From: Ottowia testudinis
GTDB taxonomy: Bacteria > Pseudomonadota > Gammaproteobacteria > Burkholderiales > Burkholderiaceae_C
Direction: 5' to 3'
Assembly (NCBI RefSeq): GCF_017498525.1
Contig: NZ_CP071796.1
Span: forward strand, 4,030,001-4,094,000
Length of the DNA: 64,000 bases
This document shows, piece by piece, positions 10,336 through 18,745 of the stretch. Each line of letters starts with the position of its first letter. The first letter of the stretch is position 1. The notes under the pieces are model-generated. The model did not search any database, was not told the origin of the DNA, and saw only the letters and a program-made list of their open reading frames with translations. The position numbers were made by a program, and so were the translations under genes.

Positions 10336-11022
10336 ATGTCCTCTTTTCAGCCGCGGGCCTCATCCATGGATGCCACGGCGCCGGCCACGCGCCTGGCGGC
10401 CTTGCTGGCCACCGCATGCGCTCTGCTGCTGGGGCTGCTGGCGGCCGTCAGTCTGCTGGCGCTGCACCTTCACTTTGAAGCGCGCGACCGCGCGTTGCTG
10501 CACACGCACCTGCAGGCGGCGCGAGCGCTTCTGGTGGGGATGGACAACACCGCCGCCCTGACGGCCTTGCCGGCGCGCTTCGAGGCCGCGTTTGCCGACG
10601 AGCCAGCGCTGGCCGTCCGCGTGCAGGGCGCCTACGGACAGCCGCTGTACGAACAAGGGCCCGCGGCCGGCCTGCCTCCCGCGCTGCTGACGCGGCCCAG
10701 CGTCAGCGCGCAGCCGGCGCCGCTAGTCACCTGGCGCGGCGGCGATGGCCGCACCTGGCGCGGCAGCGCGCTGGCGATGCGCCTGCCGCTGGAAGGTGCG
10801 TCGACGCTGACGGTGGCGATGGCGCTGGACATCGAGCCGCACGAGTCCTTCATGGCCAGCTTTCGCTGGACGCTGATCGGCTACGTGCTGCTGGCGGTGG
10901 CGGCGTTTGCGCTGCTGGCGCGCTGGGCGGCGGGGCGGGCACTGGCGCGTTCAGCGCGCCCCGGGGCTATCGCCTCAACACCCATAGGTGTCAACGAACC
11001 CGCGCTCGATCCCCACCGGTAA
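10336..11022 (+). pseudogene. Truncated CusS-type sensor kinase (N-terminal half only)
   Basis: The reading frame encodes about 228 residues: a first membrane helix (ATRLAALLATACALLLGLL...), a periplasmic domain of about 130 residues and a second helix (TLIGYVLLAVAAFALLARW). It stops shortly after, at the point where a HAMP linker should begin. No HisKA or ATPase domain follows. The layout and residues after helix 1 (HFEARDRALL) resemble heavy-metal sensor kinases of the CusS/IrlS type. No response regulator is adjacent. It looks like the remnant of a copper two-component system left beside DUF411. The start is uncertain: ATG 10336 or ATG 10366, neither with a clear ribosome site. Confidence 0.65.
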
Positions 11023-11051
11023 TCGAGGTGAACTGAGCGCGGCCCCGCGCG

Positions 11052-13010
11052 TCAGCCGCGCGCCAGCAGCGCGCTCACCTGTTCATGCAGCGCTTCGGGC
11101 GCGACCTGCGCGGCCAGCACCGCCGCGCCCACATTCAACCCCACCCGGCTGAACATGCCGCGTCTGAAGGGCCGCACCATGGCGCCTTCTTTCTCGATGC
11201 GGCTGAAGTACGAGCCCCACAGGTTGGTCAGCGCCATCGGCACCACGGGCACCCGCAGGCCATCGGCCCGCGCGCGTTCAAGGATCTTCATCACGCCGCC
11301 CTTGAACGGCTGCAGTTGCCCGTCGCGCGTGATGCCCCCTTCGGGGAAGATGCCAAGCAAATCGCCCTCGCGCAGCACCTCGGCCGCCTGGTCGAAGGCG
11401 CGCTGATAGGCCGCCGGATCTTCTTTTTGCGGCGCGATCGGGATGCACCTGGCCAACTTGAACAGCCACCCCAGCACCGGCACCTTGAAGATGCGGTGGT
11501 CCATGATGAAGCGGATCGGGCGCGGGCTGGCGGCCATCAGCAGCACGGCGTCGACAAAGCTGACGTGGTTGGCCACCAGCACGGCGGGGCCGCCGGTCGG
11601 AATGTGCTGCTCGCCCGTGACCTTGAAGCGGTACACCAGCCGGGTGAGAACCCACGAGACAAAACGCAGCAAGTATTCCGGCACCAGCATGAAGATGTAG
11701 AACGCCACCACCGCGTTGGCCAGCGCCACCACCAGGAACACCTGCGGGATGCTGAAGCCCGCCTTCAGCAACAGCCCCGCCATCACGCTGCTGGCGATCA
11801 TGAACAGCGCGTTCAGGATGTTGTTGGCGGCGATGATGCGCGCGCGGTGCGTGGGCGCGCTGCGCAACTGGATCAGCGCGTACATCGGCACGCTGTAAAT
11901 GCCCGCCGACAGCGCCAGCAACGCCAGATCGGCCATCACGCGCCAATGCGCGGGCTGGGCCAGAAAGCTGGTCAGCGTGTGTCCGCCGGCGACCGGCGGC
12001 AGGCCGCTGGCGGCGAAGTACAAGTCCACGCCAAACACCGTCATACCGATGGCGCCCAGCGGCACCAGGCCGATCTCGACGTGGCGGTGGCTGAGCATCT
12101 CGCACAGCAGCGAGCCGATGCCAATGCCGACGGAGAACACCACCAGCAGCAGCGAGGCGACCTGCTCGTTGCCATGCAGAACCTCCTTGGCGAAGGCCGG
12201 AAAATTGCCCAGGAACACCGCGCCGAAAAACCACATCCAGCTGATGCCCAGCAGTGAGCGGAACACCGCGATCTGCTCGTGCGCGAGCTTGAGGTTGCGC
12301 CAAGTTTCGGTCACCGGATTCCAGTTGATGACCAAGCCCGGATCGGTGGCCGGCGCGCGCGGCACGAACTGCGCCACGGCGCGCCCGGCCAGCGCCAGCA
12401 CCACGCAAGCGATGGCCACCGACGCGTGCCCCACCCGCGGCATCGCCACCAGAAGCCCGCCCACGACGTTGCCCAGCAGGATGGCGACGAAGGTGCCCAT
12501 CTCGACCATGCCGTTGCCGCCGGTCAATTCGCGCTCGTTCAGCACCTGCGGCAGATAGGCAAACTTCACCGGCCCGAAGAGGGTGGAATGCAACCCCATC
12601 AGGAACACGCAACCCAGCAGCACCGGCACGTTGGCGGCGATGAAGGCCCACGCCGCCAGCAACATGATGGCGATCTCCAGATCCTTGACCAGACGGATCA
12701 TCAGCGTCTTGTCGTACTTGTCGGTCAGCTGGCCGCTGGTGGCCGAGAACAGCAGAAACGGCAAGATGAACAGCGCGCCAATCGCCAGCCCCGCCATGGC
12801 CGGTGGCAGCCAGCCCACGCTGAGCTGGTAGGTCACCATCACCGTGAAGGCAAACTTGAACAGGTTGTCGTTGGCGGCGCCGGCAAACTGCGTCCAGAAG
12901 AAGGGCGCGAAGCGGCGCTGCTTGAGCAGCGCGAACTGGTTGGGCGCGCCGTGCGCATCGGTGGCGTGCAGGGGCGTGTCGGGCGCAAGGGCGCCGGGGT
13001 TCTGGCTCAT
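11052..13010 (-). CDS. MFS lysophospholipid transporter-acyltransferase fusion
   Basis: This 652-residue membrane protein joins a 12-helix major-facilitator domain (about 30-430, LplT-like) to a PlsC-type acyltransferase domain (about 450-645). The acyltransferase shows the catalytic motif NHVSFVD (HX4D) and FPEGGITRDG. Such fusions import lysophospholipids across the inner membrane and re-acylate them. Related proteins often carry a third AMP-dependent acyl-ACP synthetase domain (Aas), which is absent here. The start at 13010 is the only good one. It is convergent with the kinase remnant and downstream of the ceramidase-like gene on the same strand. Confidence 0.88.
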   Translation of the reverse strand: MSQNPGALAPDTPLHATDAHGAPNQFALLKQRRFAPFFWTQFAGAANDNLFKFAFTVMVTYQLSVGWLPPAMAGLAIGALFILPFLLFSATSGQLTDKYDKTLMIRLVKDLEIAIMLLAAWAFIAANVPVLLGCVFLMGLHSTLFGPVKFAYLPQVLNERELTGGNGMVEMGTFVAILLGNVVGGLLVAMPRVGHASVAIACVVLALAGRAVAQFVPRAPATDPGLVINWNPVTETWRNLKLAHEQIAVFRSLLGISWMWFFGAVFLGNFPAFAKEVLHGNEQVASLLLVVFSVGIGIGSLLCEMLSHRHVEIGLVPLGAIGMTVFGVDLYFAASGLPPVAGGHTLTSFLAQPAHWRVMADLALLALSAGIYSVPMYALIQLRSAPTHRARIIAANNILNALFMIASSVMAGLLLKAGFSIPQVFLVVALANAVVAFYIFMLVPEYLLRFVSWVLTRLVYRFKVTGEQHIPTGGPAVLVANHVSFVDAVLLMAASPRPIRFIMDHRIFKVPVLGWLFKLARCIPIAPQKEDPAAYQRAFDQAAEVLREGDLLGIFPEGGITRDGQLQPFKGGVMKILERARADGLRVPVVPMALTNLWGSYFSRIEKEGAMVRPFRRGMFSRVGLNVGAAVLAAQVAPEALHEQVSALLARG

Positions 13011-13140
13011 GGCGAGAGGGTCTCCTCGGAGGGAATGCTTAGGCTGAACCGACGCAAAAGGGGAATTTCTCCCGGCGCCATGCAGGACGCGTCACCGTCA
13101 AGTGCAAGGCGAATGGCGTCAGCCCTGTTTGATTTTTTGG

Positions 13141-13974
13141 TCAACGCATTGTGACGCGCGCCGCCGGCACCGGGCCCGCCCACGCGGCGCGTTGCAGCGC
13201 GCGCACCACAGGCCAGGCGGCCCACGCGGCGGCGACATGCTTGGCGCTGTGGCCCGAGATGAACTCCTGCGTCAGCGCAAAGACGGGCGCATCGGCCAGC
13301 TCCAGCACCTTGGCCACGGCATAGAACGCGATCACACCAACGATTGAAAAGCCCAGCGCGCGCGGCTGCGGGCGGCGCAGCGCCAGCGCGGCCAACAGCA
13401 CCAGACCGCCGCCTTGCAGCACGGCCCACGGCGTCATGTTGCCGGCCCACCCGTCGATGAGGGCGGCGGTGGGCGCCGCCACCGCCACCACCACGGCCAG
13501 CGCGGCGCCGGCGCGCGCGTTGATGCGGTCGGCCGCCGCCAACCCCAGCAGGCCGGCAAAGGCCAGGCTCATGCCCAGGCGGTCGATGCACAGGCCGATG
13601 TGATCGGGCGCCAGGTGGTACACGGCGGAACAGAAAGTGGTGGCGATGAGCCCAAGGAAGAACAGCCCCGCCAGCCCACGCTGCGCCACGCCAATGCGGC
13701 CCGCCGGCAGGCGGCGCAGCCACGCCAGACCCCAAACGCCCATCGCGGCGAACGGCAGGTTGCTGAGCACATCCGCCGCGTGCGGCAGACCCAGCCACAC
13801 GCGCTGATCGGCAAAGCCGTGGTAGGCGGCGGGCAGCGCGATGGCCGGCAACCACGCGGCCAGCGCGCAGAGTGCGACAACGGCCAGCAACAGCGCGCCC
13901 TCGGCGGCAGGCGGGCCGCCGGCGGTATCGACATGCTGGCCCAGCCAGCGGTGGGAAGCGGTGTGCAAACGCAT
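13141..13974 (-). CDS. Alkaline-ceramidase-like integral membrane protein
   Basis: This 277-residue protein has about seven hydrophobic helices. Conserved polar residues fit the CREST/ceramidase superfamily of membrane hydrolases: SAVYHLAPDHIGLCIDR (about 108-124) and GHSAKHVAAAW near the C terminus, which can supply metal-binding His and Asp. ATG 13974 is taken as start because a longer reading runs back into the divergent XRE gene. Substrate in a bacterium without obvious sphingolipid genes in view is unknown. A hydrolase on membrane lipids is inferred from the family only. Confidence 0.7.
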   Translation of the reverse strand: MRLHTASHRWLGQHVDTAGGPPAAEGALLLAVVALCALAAWLPAIALPAAYHGFADQRVWLGLPHAADVLSNLPFAAMGVWGLAWLRRLPAGRIGVAQRGLAGLFFLGLIATTFCSAVYHLAPDHIGLCIDRLGMSLAFAGLLGLAAADRINARAGAALAVVVAVAAPTAALIDGWAGNMTPWAVLQGGGLVLLAALALRRPQPRALGFSIVGVIAFYAVAKVLELADAPVFALTQEFISGHSAKHVAAAWAAWPVVRALQRAAWAGPVPAARVTMR

Positions 13975-14110
13975 GATGAACAGGCCTGGTAGGCGTGAGT
14001 GAATCGGTGCAGCCACTGTCGCTGCCCGCCGCGCCCCCTCAGGCGAACTTTGCAACCTGGTCGCCGCATGGCCACCGCTGGTATCGAATTTCGATGCTCT
14101 AATCGGCTGC

Positions 14111-14842
14111 ATGAGCACCACCGCCGACCTTGTCACCGTTCTCAAGAAAGAGCTGAAAGCCGCCCAGATGACGTACGCCGACCTGGCGCGCGAACTGGGC
14201 ATGGCCGAATCCAGCGTCAAGCGCATGCTGGCCAAGGGCGACATGCCGCTGTCACGCATCGATGCGATCTGCCGCGCGCTCAAGCTCGACTTTGCCGAGT
14301 TGGCCCAGCGCGTGGCCGACGCGCAGCCCATGCTGAAAGAGCTGACGGCCGAGCAAGAGCGCGCCGTGGTGGCCGACGAAAAGCTGCTGCTGGTGGCCAC
14401 CAACGTGCTGAGCCAATGGACGCTGGAGCAGATGACCGCCGCCTACCGCCTGACCGAGGCCGAGGTGATCAAGTATCTGGCGCAGCTCGACCGCATCGGC
14501 GTGATCGAGTTGAAGCCCCTCAACCGCTACCGCCTGAAGGTGGCCAAGACGTTCCGCTGGCGACCGCACGGCCCGGTGATGCAGTACGTGCGCGAACACG
14601 TGGTGCTGGACTATTTCGGCGGCGGCTTCGACGGCTCAGCCGAAGGCCTGCTGCTGGTGCACGGCAGCGTCAGCCGCGCGCTGGCGCCCTCTTTTCTGGA
14701 GCGCCTGCAGCGCGTGGCACAGGACTTTGCGCAGCAGCACCAGATGGACCAGAAGCTGAAAGACAGCGACCGCGAAGGCTACACGCTGATGCTGGGCATG
14801 CGCAGCTGGGAGTTCGCGGCGTTCGCGCGGCTGCGCCGTTGA
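14111..14842 (+). CDS. XRE-family transcriptional regulator
   Basis: This 243-residue protein has an N-terminal helix-turn-helix of the Cro/C1 type (MTYADLARELGMAESSVKR, about 20-38). A longer C-terminal region contains a second winged-helix-like stretch (LTEAEVIKYLAQLDRIGVIEL). No metabolite-binding or membrane motif is seen. It is divergent from the ceramidase-like gene with 136 bp between the start codons, so it may control that promoter, but no operator was identified. Confidence 0.82.
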   Translation: MSTTADLVTVLKKELKAAQMTYADLARELGMAESSVKRMLAKGDMPLSRIDAICRALKLDFAELAQRVADAQPMLKELTAEQERAVVADEKLLLVATNVLSQWTLEQMTAAYRLTEAEVIKYLAQLDRIGVIELKPLNRYRLKVAKTFRWRPHGPVMQYVREHVVLDYFGGGFDGSAEGLLLVHGSVSRALAPSFLERLQRVAQDFAQQHQMDQKLKDSDREGYTLMLGMRSWEFAAFARLRR

Positions 14843-14853
14843 TGCTTTGTTTT

Positions 14854-14905
14854 TTATAGCTGCCTGCGCTTGCCACACAAGCGCCAGAGGCCGATTTCAT
14901 TGCCA
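14854..14905 (+). repeat. Family A palindromic element, copy A2
   Basis: A well-preserved copy starts about 11 bp after the XRE stop codon: ATAGCTGCCTGCGCTTG, a 3-5 bp loop, then CAAGCGCCAGAGGCCGATTT. It can form a short hairpin of CGCTTG with CAAGCG. The remainder of the gap to 15031 shows nothing else I recognise. Confidence 0.75.
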
Positions 14906-15031
14906 ACACCGGTTGGGGCGAATGCGATGAAACCCACCCTTCGGCAGCTCGCAATCCACCGCCCCTTGTGGGGTCTCGCCGCGCTCAACACCAGCCTGCG
15001 CGCCCGCCGGCAAGCCAGCAGGCCGCCAGAT

Positions 15032-15439
15032 CTACGGCCAGCTGAGTTGGTGATCCGCCCGGTCGTGCCGCGCTTCCGTCCAGGTGAGCGGCATGCCGCC
15101 GCGCGACTGCACCAATTTGGCGATTTGGCGTGAATAGTGGCTCAGGCTGTCGAACGCGTCTTCGCCGTGCGAGTGCAGGTACAGCGTGGCGCCGGCATCC
15201 GTTTTATCCAGATAGCCGCGCACGCCGCCAGCGTAAAACACGTCACGCACGCAACCATCGACCTCGGCCGGCTCGCTGCCTTGCCGCGCCACCCAGTCGG
15301 CCAGCGCCTGGGCGGTGCCTTCGTCACCTTGGGTTTGCGCGATCAGCATGACATCGGTCAGCTCGCTCCAGGGGCCGCCGCGCTGGGACCAACCGTAGTC
15401 GAGGGGCCAGTACGCATGCCGAGGTAATGTGCGGTTCAT
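15032..15439 (-). CDS. Hypothetical protein, partner of FIST gene
   Basis: I do not recognise this 135-residue soluble protein. It is rich in Asp, Gly and aromatic residues, has one Cys (DGCVRDVFYAGG) and no signal peptide or membrane helix. ATG 15439 is chosen because AGGAAAG lies 10 bp upstream; TTG 15448 is too close to that site. It starts 15 bp after the FIST gene stop, on the same strand, so the two are probably co-transcribed and functionally linked. Confidence 0.6.
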   Translation of the reverse strand: MNRTLPRHAYWPLDYGWSQRGGPWSELTDVMLIAQTQGDEGTAQALADWVARQGSEPAEVDGCVRDVFYAGGVRGYLDKTDAGATLYLHSHGEDAFDSLSHYSRQIAKLVQSRGGMPLTWTEARHDRADHQLSWP

Positions 15440-15454
15440 TGAATTCAAGCTTTC

Positions 15455-16741
15455 CTAAACAATTGCGTCGCCAACGAATACCGTCAACACCGCCGTATAC
15501 CCATACAGGTGGTGGCGCGCGATTTCGCCACCGGCGAAAAAACCCACCAGGGGCACATCGCCCAGCGCGTGGCGCACGATCTGCAGTTCGGCATTGGGGC
15601 CACCAAAGTGCGGGCCGCCCCGGCCGGCGCAGCTGATGTAGACCGCGCCACGGATGCGCCGCGCGGGGTGCGGTGACGCTGCCTCCTGTGGCGCTGCCAG
15701 CCCGGCGGCGGTGGCGTCCAGGACTTCCTCCGGCTCCAGCTCTTCGCGGATTTCGGCGCATATGCGCATCAGGTCAGCACGCGCGGCCTGGGGGTTGCGC
15801 TGACAGAACGCGGCGCGCTGGCCAACGCGCGGGTGCTCGGCAATCGCCACGCCGCGCCGGTGGGGGTCCACGCCGATGATGTGGCGCACCACCACTGCGG
15901 CGCCAAAGTTGCCTCCGCGGTGCACCGCCTGCTCGCCAGGGCTGGACAGGCCGACCAGCGTGCGGCGCATCGCCTCGACCGCCTCGCGCGGCTGCTCCAG
16001 GCTGACGGCCAGGTCGTCCAGCATCAAATCAAGCGCCGGCTCGCCGCCGAGCGTGAGCAGCACGTTGCCGTCGACAGCGGTGATTTCGCGCTCCCGCGCC
16101 ACCGGCTGCGCGCCTTGCGTGACGCGCGAGATGAGCGCCACGCCGTCGCCAAAGGCCACGCCCGACAAGCCGCCGCGAAACACCGCGCCGGCCGCGCCCT
16201 GCCCCGGCGCGTGGCCATTGGCGGAAAAGGCAAACTGCACCGCGTCGCCACGGCTGGCGGCCAGGCCGCCAAACAGGTAGCCGGTGGCGGTGCGCTCGGC
16301 CATTTCGGCGATGAGTTCGGCCAGGTCCGGCGTTTGCGCGTCAGCATGGATCAGCGCGGTGTGCGGCGCGAAGCCGCGCCCGGACGCCAGCGGCGCCACG
16401 CCAGAGAACACGCGGTACTGGTCCGCCGGCAGCTCGCACAGCATCACGCTGAGCGCCGGCTCGTCGATGTATTCGGCGTTGCCCGCGCACACGCCGACGC
16501 CCACGGTGCCCGCCCAACCGGTCACTTCCGGCAGCGCCGCCTGCAGGTGGTCAAGGATGGCGGACGCCGCGGACGCGTAATGGTCGGTGAGGTAAAGCAG
16601 GCCGAGCGTGGGCGCGCTGGCGTGATCGGGCAGCGCCATCTGGGCGCGCAACTGCGCCAGCACCAGGCCGCAGGCCATGCGCCACTGCGGATGAGTGGCA
16701 TGGCCGCAGGGGAACAGCGTGCTCACGGCGCGCATCGCCAC
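15455..16741 (-). CDS. FIST domain sensory protein
   Basis: This 428-residue protein consists of FIST_N (about 30-220) followed by FIST_C (about 235-390). Typical stretches are GWAGTVGVGVCAGNAEY, FGGLAASRGD, VAFGDGVALISRVTQG and, near the C terminus, GAVYISCAGRGGPHFGG and VGFFAGGEIAR. FIST domains are thought to bind small ligands such as amino acids and often attach to signalling proteins. This one is free-standing with no transmitter domain. The start is 16741, or ATG 16735 six bases on. It leads a two-gene unit with the small hypothetical protein. Confidence 0.85.
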   Translation of the reverse strand: MAMRAVSTLFPCGHATHPQWRMACGLVLAQLRAQMALPDHASAPTLGLLYLTDHYASAASAILDHLQAALPEVTGWAGTVGVGVCAGNAEYIDEPALSVMLCELPADQYRVFSGVAPLASGRGFAPHTALIHADAQTPDLAELIAEMAERTATGYLFGGLAASRGDAVQFAFSANGHAPGQGAAGAVFRGGLSGVAFGDGVALISRVTQGAQPVAREREITAVDGNVLLTLGGEPALDLMLDDLAVSLEQPREAVEAMRRTLVGLSSPGEQAVHRGGNFGAAVVVRHIIGVDPHRRGVAIAEHPRVGQRAAFCQRNPQAARADLMRICAEIREELEPEEVLDATAAGLAAPQEAASPHPARRIRGAVYISCAGRGGPHFGGPNAELQIVRHALGDVPLVGFFAGGEIARHHLYGYTAVLTVFVGDAIV

Positions 16742-16747
16742 GCCACG

Positions 16748-17095
16748 TCAGCGGCCCAGCTTGAAGGGCGGCGGCAATGGCCAGCCCATGGTGGACTTGG
16801 CCGCGCCGTCCTTGGGCGCGGCGGCTTTCTTGGCGGGCGCTTTCTTGGCGGCAGGCTTGGCGCCACCGGCTTTCGGGGTTTTAGGCGCGGCTTTCTTCGC
16901 TGGGCGTTTGGTTACCGCCTTTTTCTCGGTGCTTTTTGAGCCCCCGGCGTTGTTCTGGCGCGCGCCAGCAGCTACCAAATCAGGAGCATTTTCAGTGCCG
17001 CCATCGGCTGCTGGCGCCGCCGCGCGGGCCGCATCGCGCATGGCGGTGGCGGCGATTTGCTGAAACTGCTGCGTCAGCGCGCCCCACCATTGCAT
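16748..17095 (-). pseudogene. phaM: phaM C-terminal fragment (out of frame)
   Basis: This frame encodes MQWWGALTQQFQQIAATAM followed by a Lys-Ala-Pro-rich tail with repeated PAKKA-like motifs, like histone H1 and the DNA-binding tail of PhaM. It is the expected continuation of the N-terminal fragment at 17074-17553 but lies in another frame; the two overlap by 22 bp. Restoring one base near 17095-17125 would give a protein of about 268 residues, close to the length I recall for Ralstonia PhaM. The ATG at 17095 has no good ribosome site, so separate translation is doubtful. Confidence 0.75.
16931..16990 (-). repeat. Family-A-like sequence inside phaM fragment
   Basis: On the coding strand it reads GCTCCTGATTTGGTAGCTGC then TGGCGC and a diverged right arm ending AACGCCGGGGGC. 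It is translated APDLVAAGARQNNAGG. The same frame and start (APDFEAARAVHANARA) occur in the yggS copy. It lies between the conserved PhaM part and the Lys-rich tail. Confidence 0.5.
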
Positions 17096-17553
17096 GGGGT
17101 CGGCCAGGCCCGGCGCGGATCCGGGGGCGGGGCCGCGGGCGCCGGCTTTTCCGCAGCCTGCGGGGCGGGGGCTGACGCAAACGGCCAGTCCTGGGGCGAG
17201 CCGGCCGCCGGGGCGTCTGTGTCGGCAGGCGCGTCGGGTTCGCCCTGGGTGGGCAGGGTAAATGCCTTGGCCACTTCGGCCATGTTCAGGTTCATGCTGG
17301 CCAGCGCGGCCAGCGTCATCTTCTGCACCTCCAGCGCCTGGATGGTGGCCTTGAGCGCAGTGCCGTTCTGCTCCAGCCAGAACAGCACGGCTTTCAGGTC
17401 CTTGATGCGCTTGTCCAGCTCTTCGATGCTGACGGTGGGCGTCACCCAGTTGGCCAGCCCCGCCAGCGCACCCTTGCCGCCACCGGCCAGATGGCCCAGG
17501 AAATCGAATCCCGGAATGCCGTTGCCGAAGGCAAAGGGGTTGGTATCGCTCAT
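17074..17553 (-). CDS. phaM: PhaM N-terminal part, truncated by frameshift
   Basis: These 159 residues match the start of PhaM, the protein that activates PHA synthase, attaches PHA granules to the nucleoid and controls granule number. Visible features are NPFAFGNGIPGFDFLGHLAGG, an amphipathic stretch (VSIEELDKRIKDLKAVLFWLEQNGTALKATIQ, written here as adjoining parts around residues 41-72) and an Ala-Pro-rich linker. The frame then ends in RRAWPTPCNGGAR, which is not PhaM-like, while the true continuation lies in the neighbouring frame. It is either a real inactivating indel or a sequence error in the GC-rich linker. If real, it leaves the synthase-binding part without its DNA-binding tail. 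Confidence 0.8.
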   Translation of the reverse strand: MSDTNPFAFGNGIPGFDFLGHLAGGGKGALAGLANWVTPTVSIEELDKRIKDLKAVLFWLEQNGTALKATIQALEVQKMTLAALASMNLNMAEVAKAFTLPTQGEPDAPADTDAPAAGSPQDWPFASAPAPQAAEKPAPAAPPPDPRRAWPTPCNGGAR

Positions 17554-17620
17554 GCCTGTCTCCCGAGGTTTGGTGTTCAGCAGCAGCTTACCGGATATCG
17601 TTTGTGGGCGGCCTCCGCCG

Positions 17621-18034
17621 TTAGCGCGGCGCGGGCTCGGTCACGAAGCCCAGCTTCCTCAGGCCGGCCTGCTGCGCCGCGGCCAGCGCTTGCGCCACGC
17701 GCTCATACCGCACGGCTTTGTCACCGCGCACGTGCAGCTCGGGCTGGGGCGCCTGTGCGGCGGCGGCTTGAAATGCGGGGAGCAGCGCTTCGTTCGCGAT
17801 GGGCGTGTCGCCTAGAAAATAGCTGCCGTCGGCCGCTACCGTGAGCCGCAGCGCCTCGGGCGGGGCGATCTGCTTTTCGCTGCTGGCGCGCGGCAGCTCG
17901 ACATTGACGGCGTGCTTCATCACGGGCACGGTGATGATGAAAATGATCAGCAGCACCAGCATCACGTCGATGAAGGGCACCATGTTGATCTCGCTCATCA
18001 CCTCGGCGTTGTCGTCGGCTTGAAATCCGGCCAT
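17621..18034 (-). CDS. exbD: Biopolymer transport protein ExbD
   Basis: This 137-residue protein is part of the proton-driven motor that energises TonB. A short cytoplasmic N terminus (EVMSEINMVPFIDVML) leads into a single membrane helix with the essential Asp in PFIDVMLVLLIIF (about residue 23). A periplasmic domain follows. Length and motif order are standard. It is the last gene of the iron-uptake operon, 12 bp after exbB. Confidence 0.95.
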   Translation of the reverse strand: MAGFQADDNAEVMSEINMVPFIDVMLVLLIIFIITVPVMKHAVNVELPRASSEKQIAPPEALRLTVAADGSYFLGDTPIANEALLPAFQAAAAQAPQPELHVRGDKAVRYERVAQALAAAQQAGLRKLGFVTEPAPR

Positions 18035-18046
18035 GGCGCGCGCCTT

Positions 18047-18745
18047 TCAAGCCGCCTTGAGCGCCGGCACCGCTGCCACGCGCTCGCCGGTCAGGTAATA
18101 GGCATGCAGGTCATGGGCAAAGCGCCCCAGCCGGGCCAGCGCCTGCTTGTTGCCGCGCACCAGCGCGTTGTAGCCCAGCACGGCGGGAATGGCCACGGCC
18201 AGGCCCAGGGCGGTCATGATCAGCGCCTCGCCAATCGGCCCGGCCACCTGGTCGATGCTGGCCTGCCCCGCCGCGCCAATGCGCATCAGCGCATGGTAGA
18301 TGCCCCACACGGTGCCAAACAAACCCACGAACGGCGCCGTGGAGCCGACCGAGGCCAGCAGCGCCAGCCCGCCCTGCAGTTGCGCGGTGCTGGCCTCGAT
18401 GCTGTTGCGCAGCGCGCGCGACAGCCAGTCGCTCAAATCCAGCGCACCGGCCAGCTGGCCGCGCCGGTGGCGCTGGTGCTCGGCCGCGCTTTGGCCGGCC
18501 AGGGCCAGTTGGTGAAAGGGGTTGCCGGGCGCCGGGAGCAAGCCGGCCAGCGCCTGCGGCAGATCCGGCGCGCGCCAGAAGCCGTCCACCCGACGCGCCA
18601 GACGGTGGCAGCGCGCCAGATCCAGGGCCTTGACCAGGATCACCACCCACGACAGCAGCGACATGGCGATCAGCGCCAGCAGCACTGCGCGGCTGACCCA
18701 GTCGCCTTGCGACCAGACATGAAAAAGACCCGAGGGAGTATTCAC
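18047..18745 (-). CDS. exbB: Biopolymer transport protein ExbB (MotA/TolQ/ExbB)
   Basis: This 232-residue inner-membrane protein forms the proton channel with ExbD. The first helix is near the N terminus (AVLLALIAMSLLSWVVILVK). The conserved core is STAPFVGLFGTVWGIYHAL (about 140-158), followed by GPIGEALIMTALGLAVAIPAV. The start is GTG 18745, whose second to fourth bases overlap the tonB stop (GTGA), with GGAAGG upstream. Translational coupling to tonB is clear. Longer readings into tonB are shadows. Confidence 0.93.
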   Translation of the reverse strand: MNTPSGLFHVWSQGDWVSRAVLLALIAMSLLSWVVILVKALDLARCHRLARRVDGFWRAPDLPQALAGLLPAPGNPFHQLALAGQSAAEHQRHRRGQLAGALDLSDWLSRALRNSIEASTAQLQGGLALLASVGSTAPFVGLFGTVWGIYHALMRIGAAGQASIDQVAGPIGEALIMTALGLAVAIPAVLGYNALVRGNKQALARLGRFAHDLHAYYLTGERVAAVPALKAA

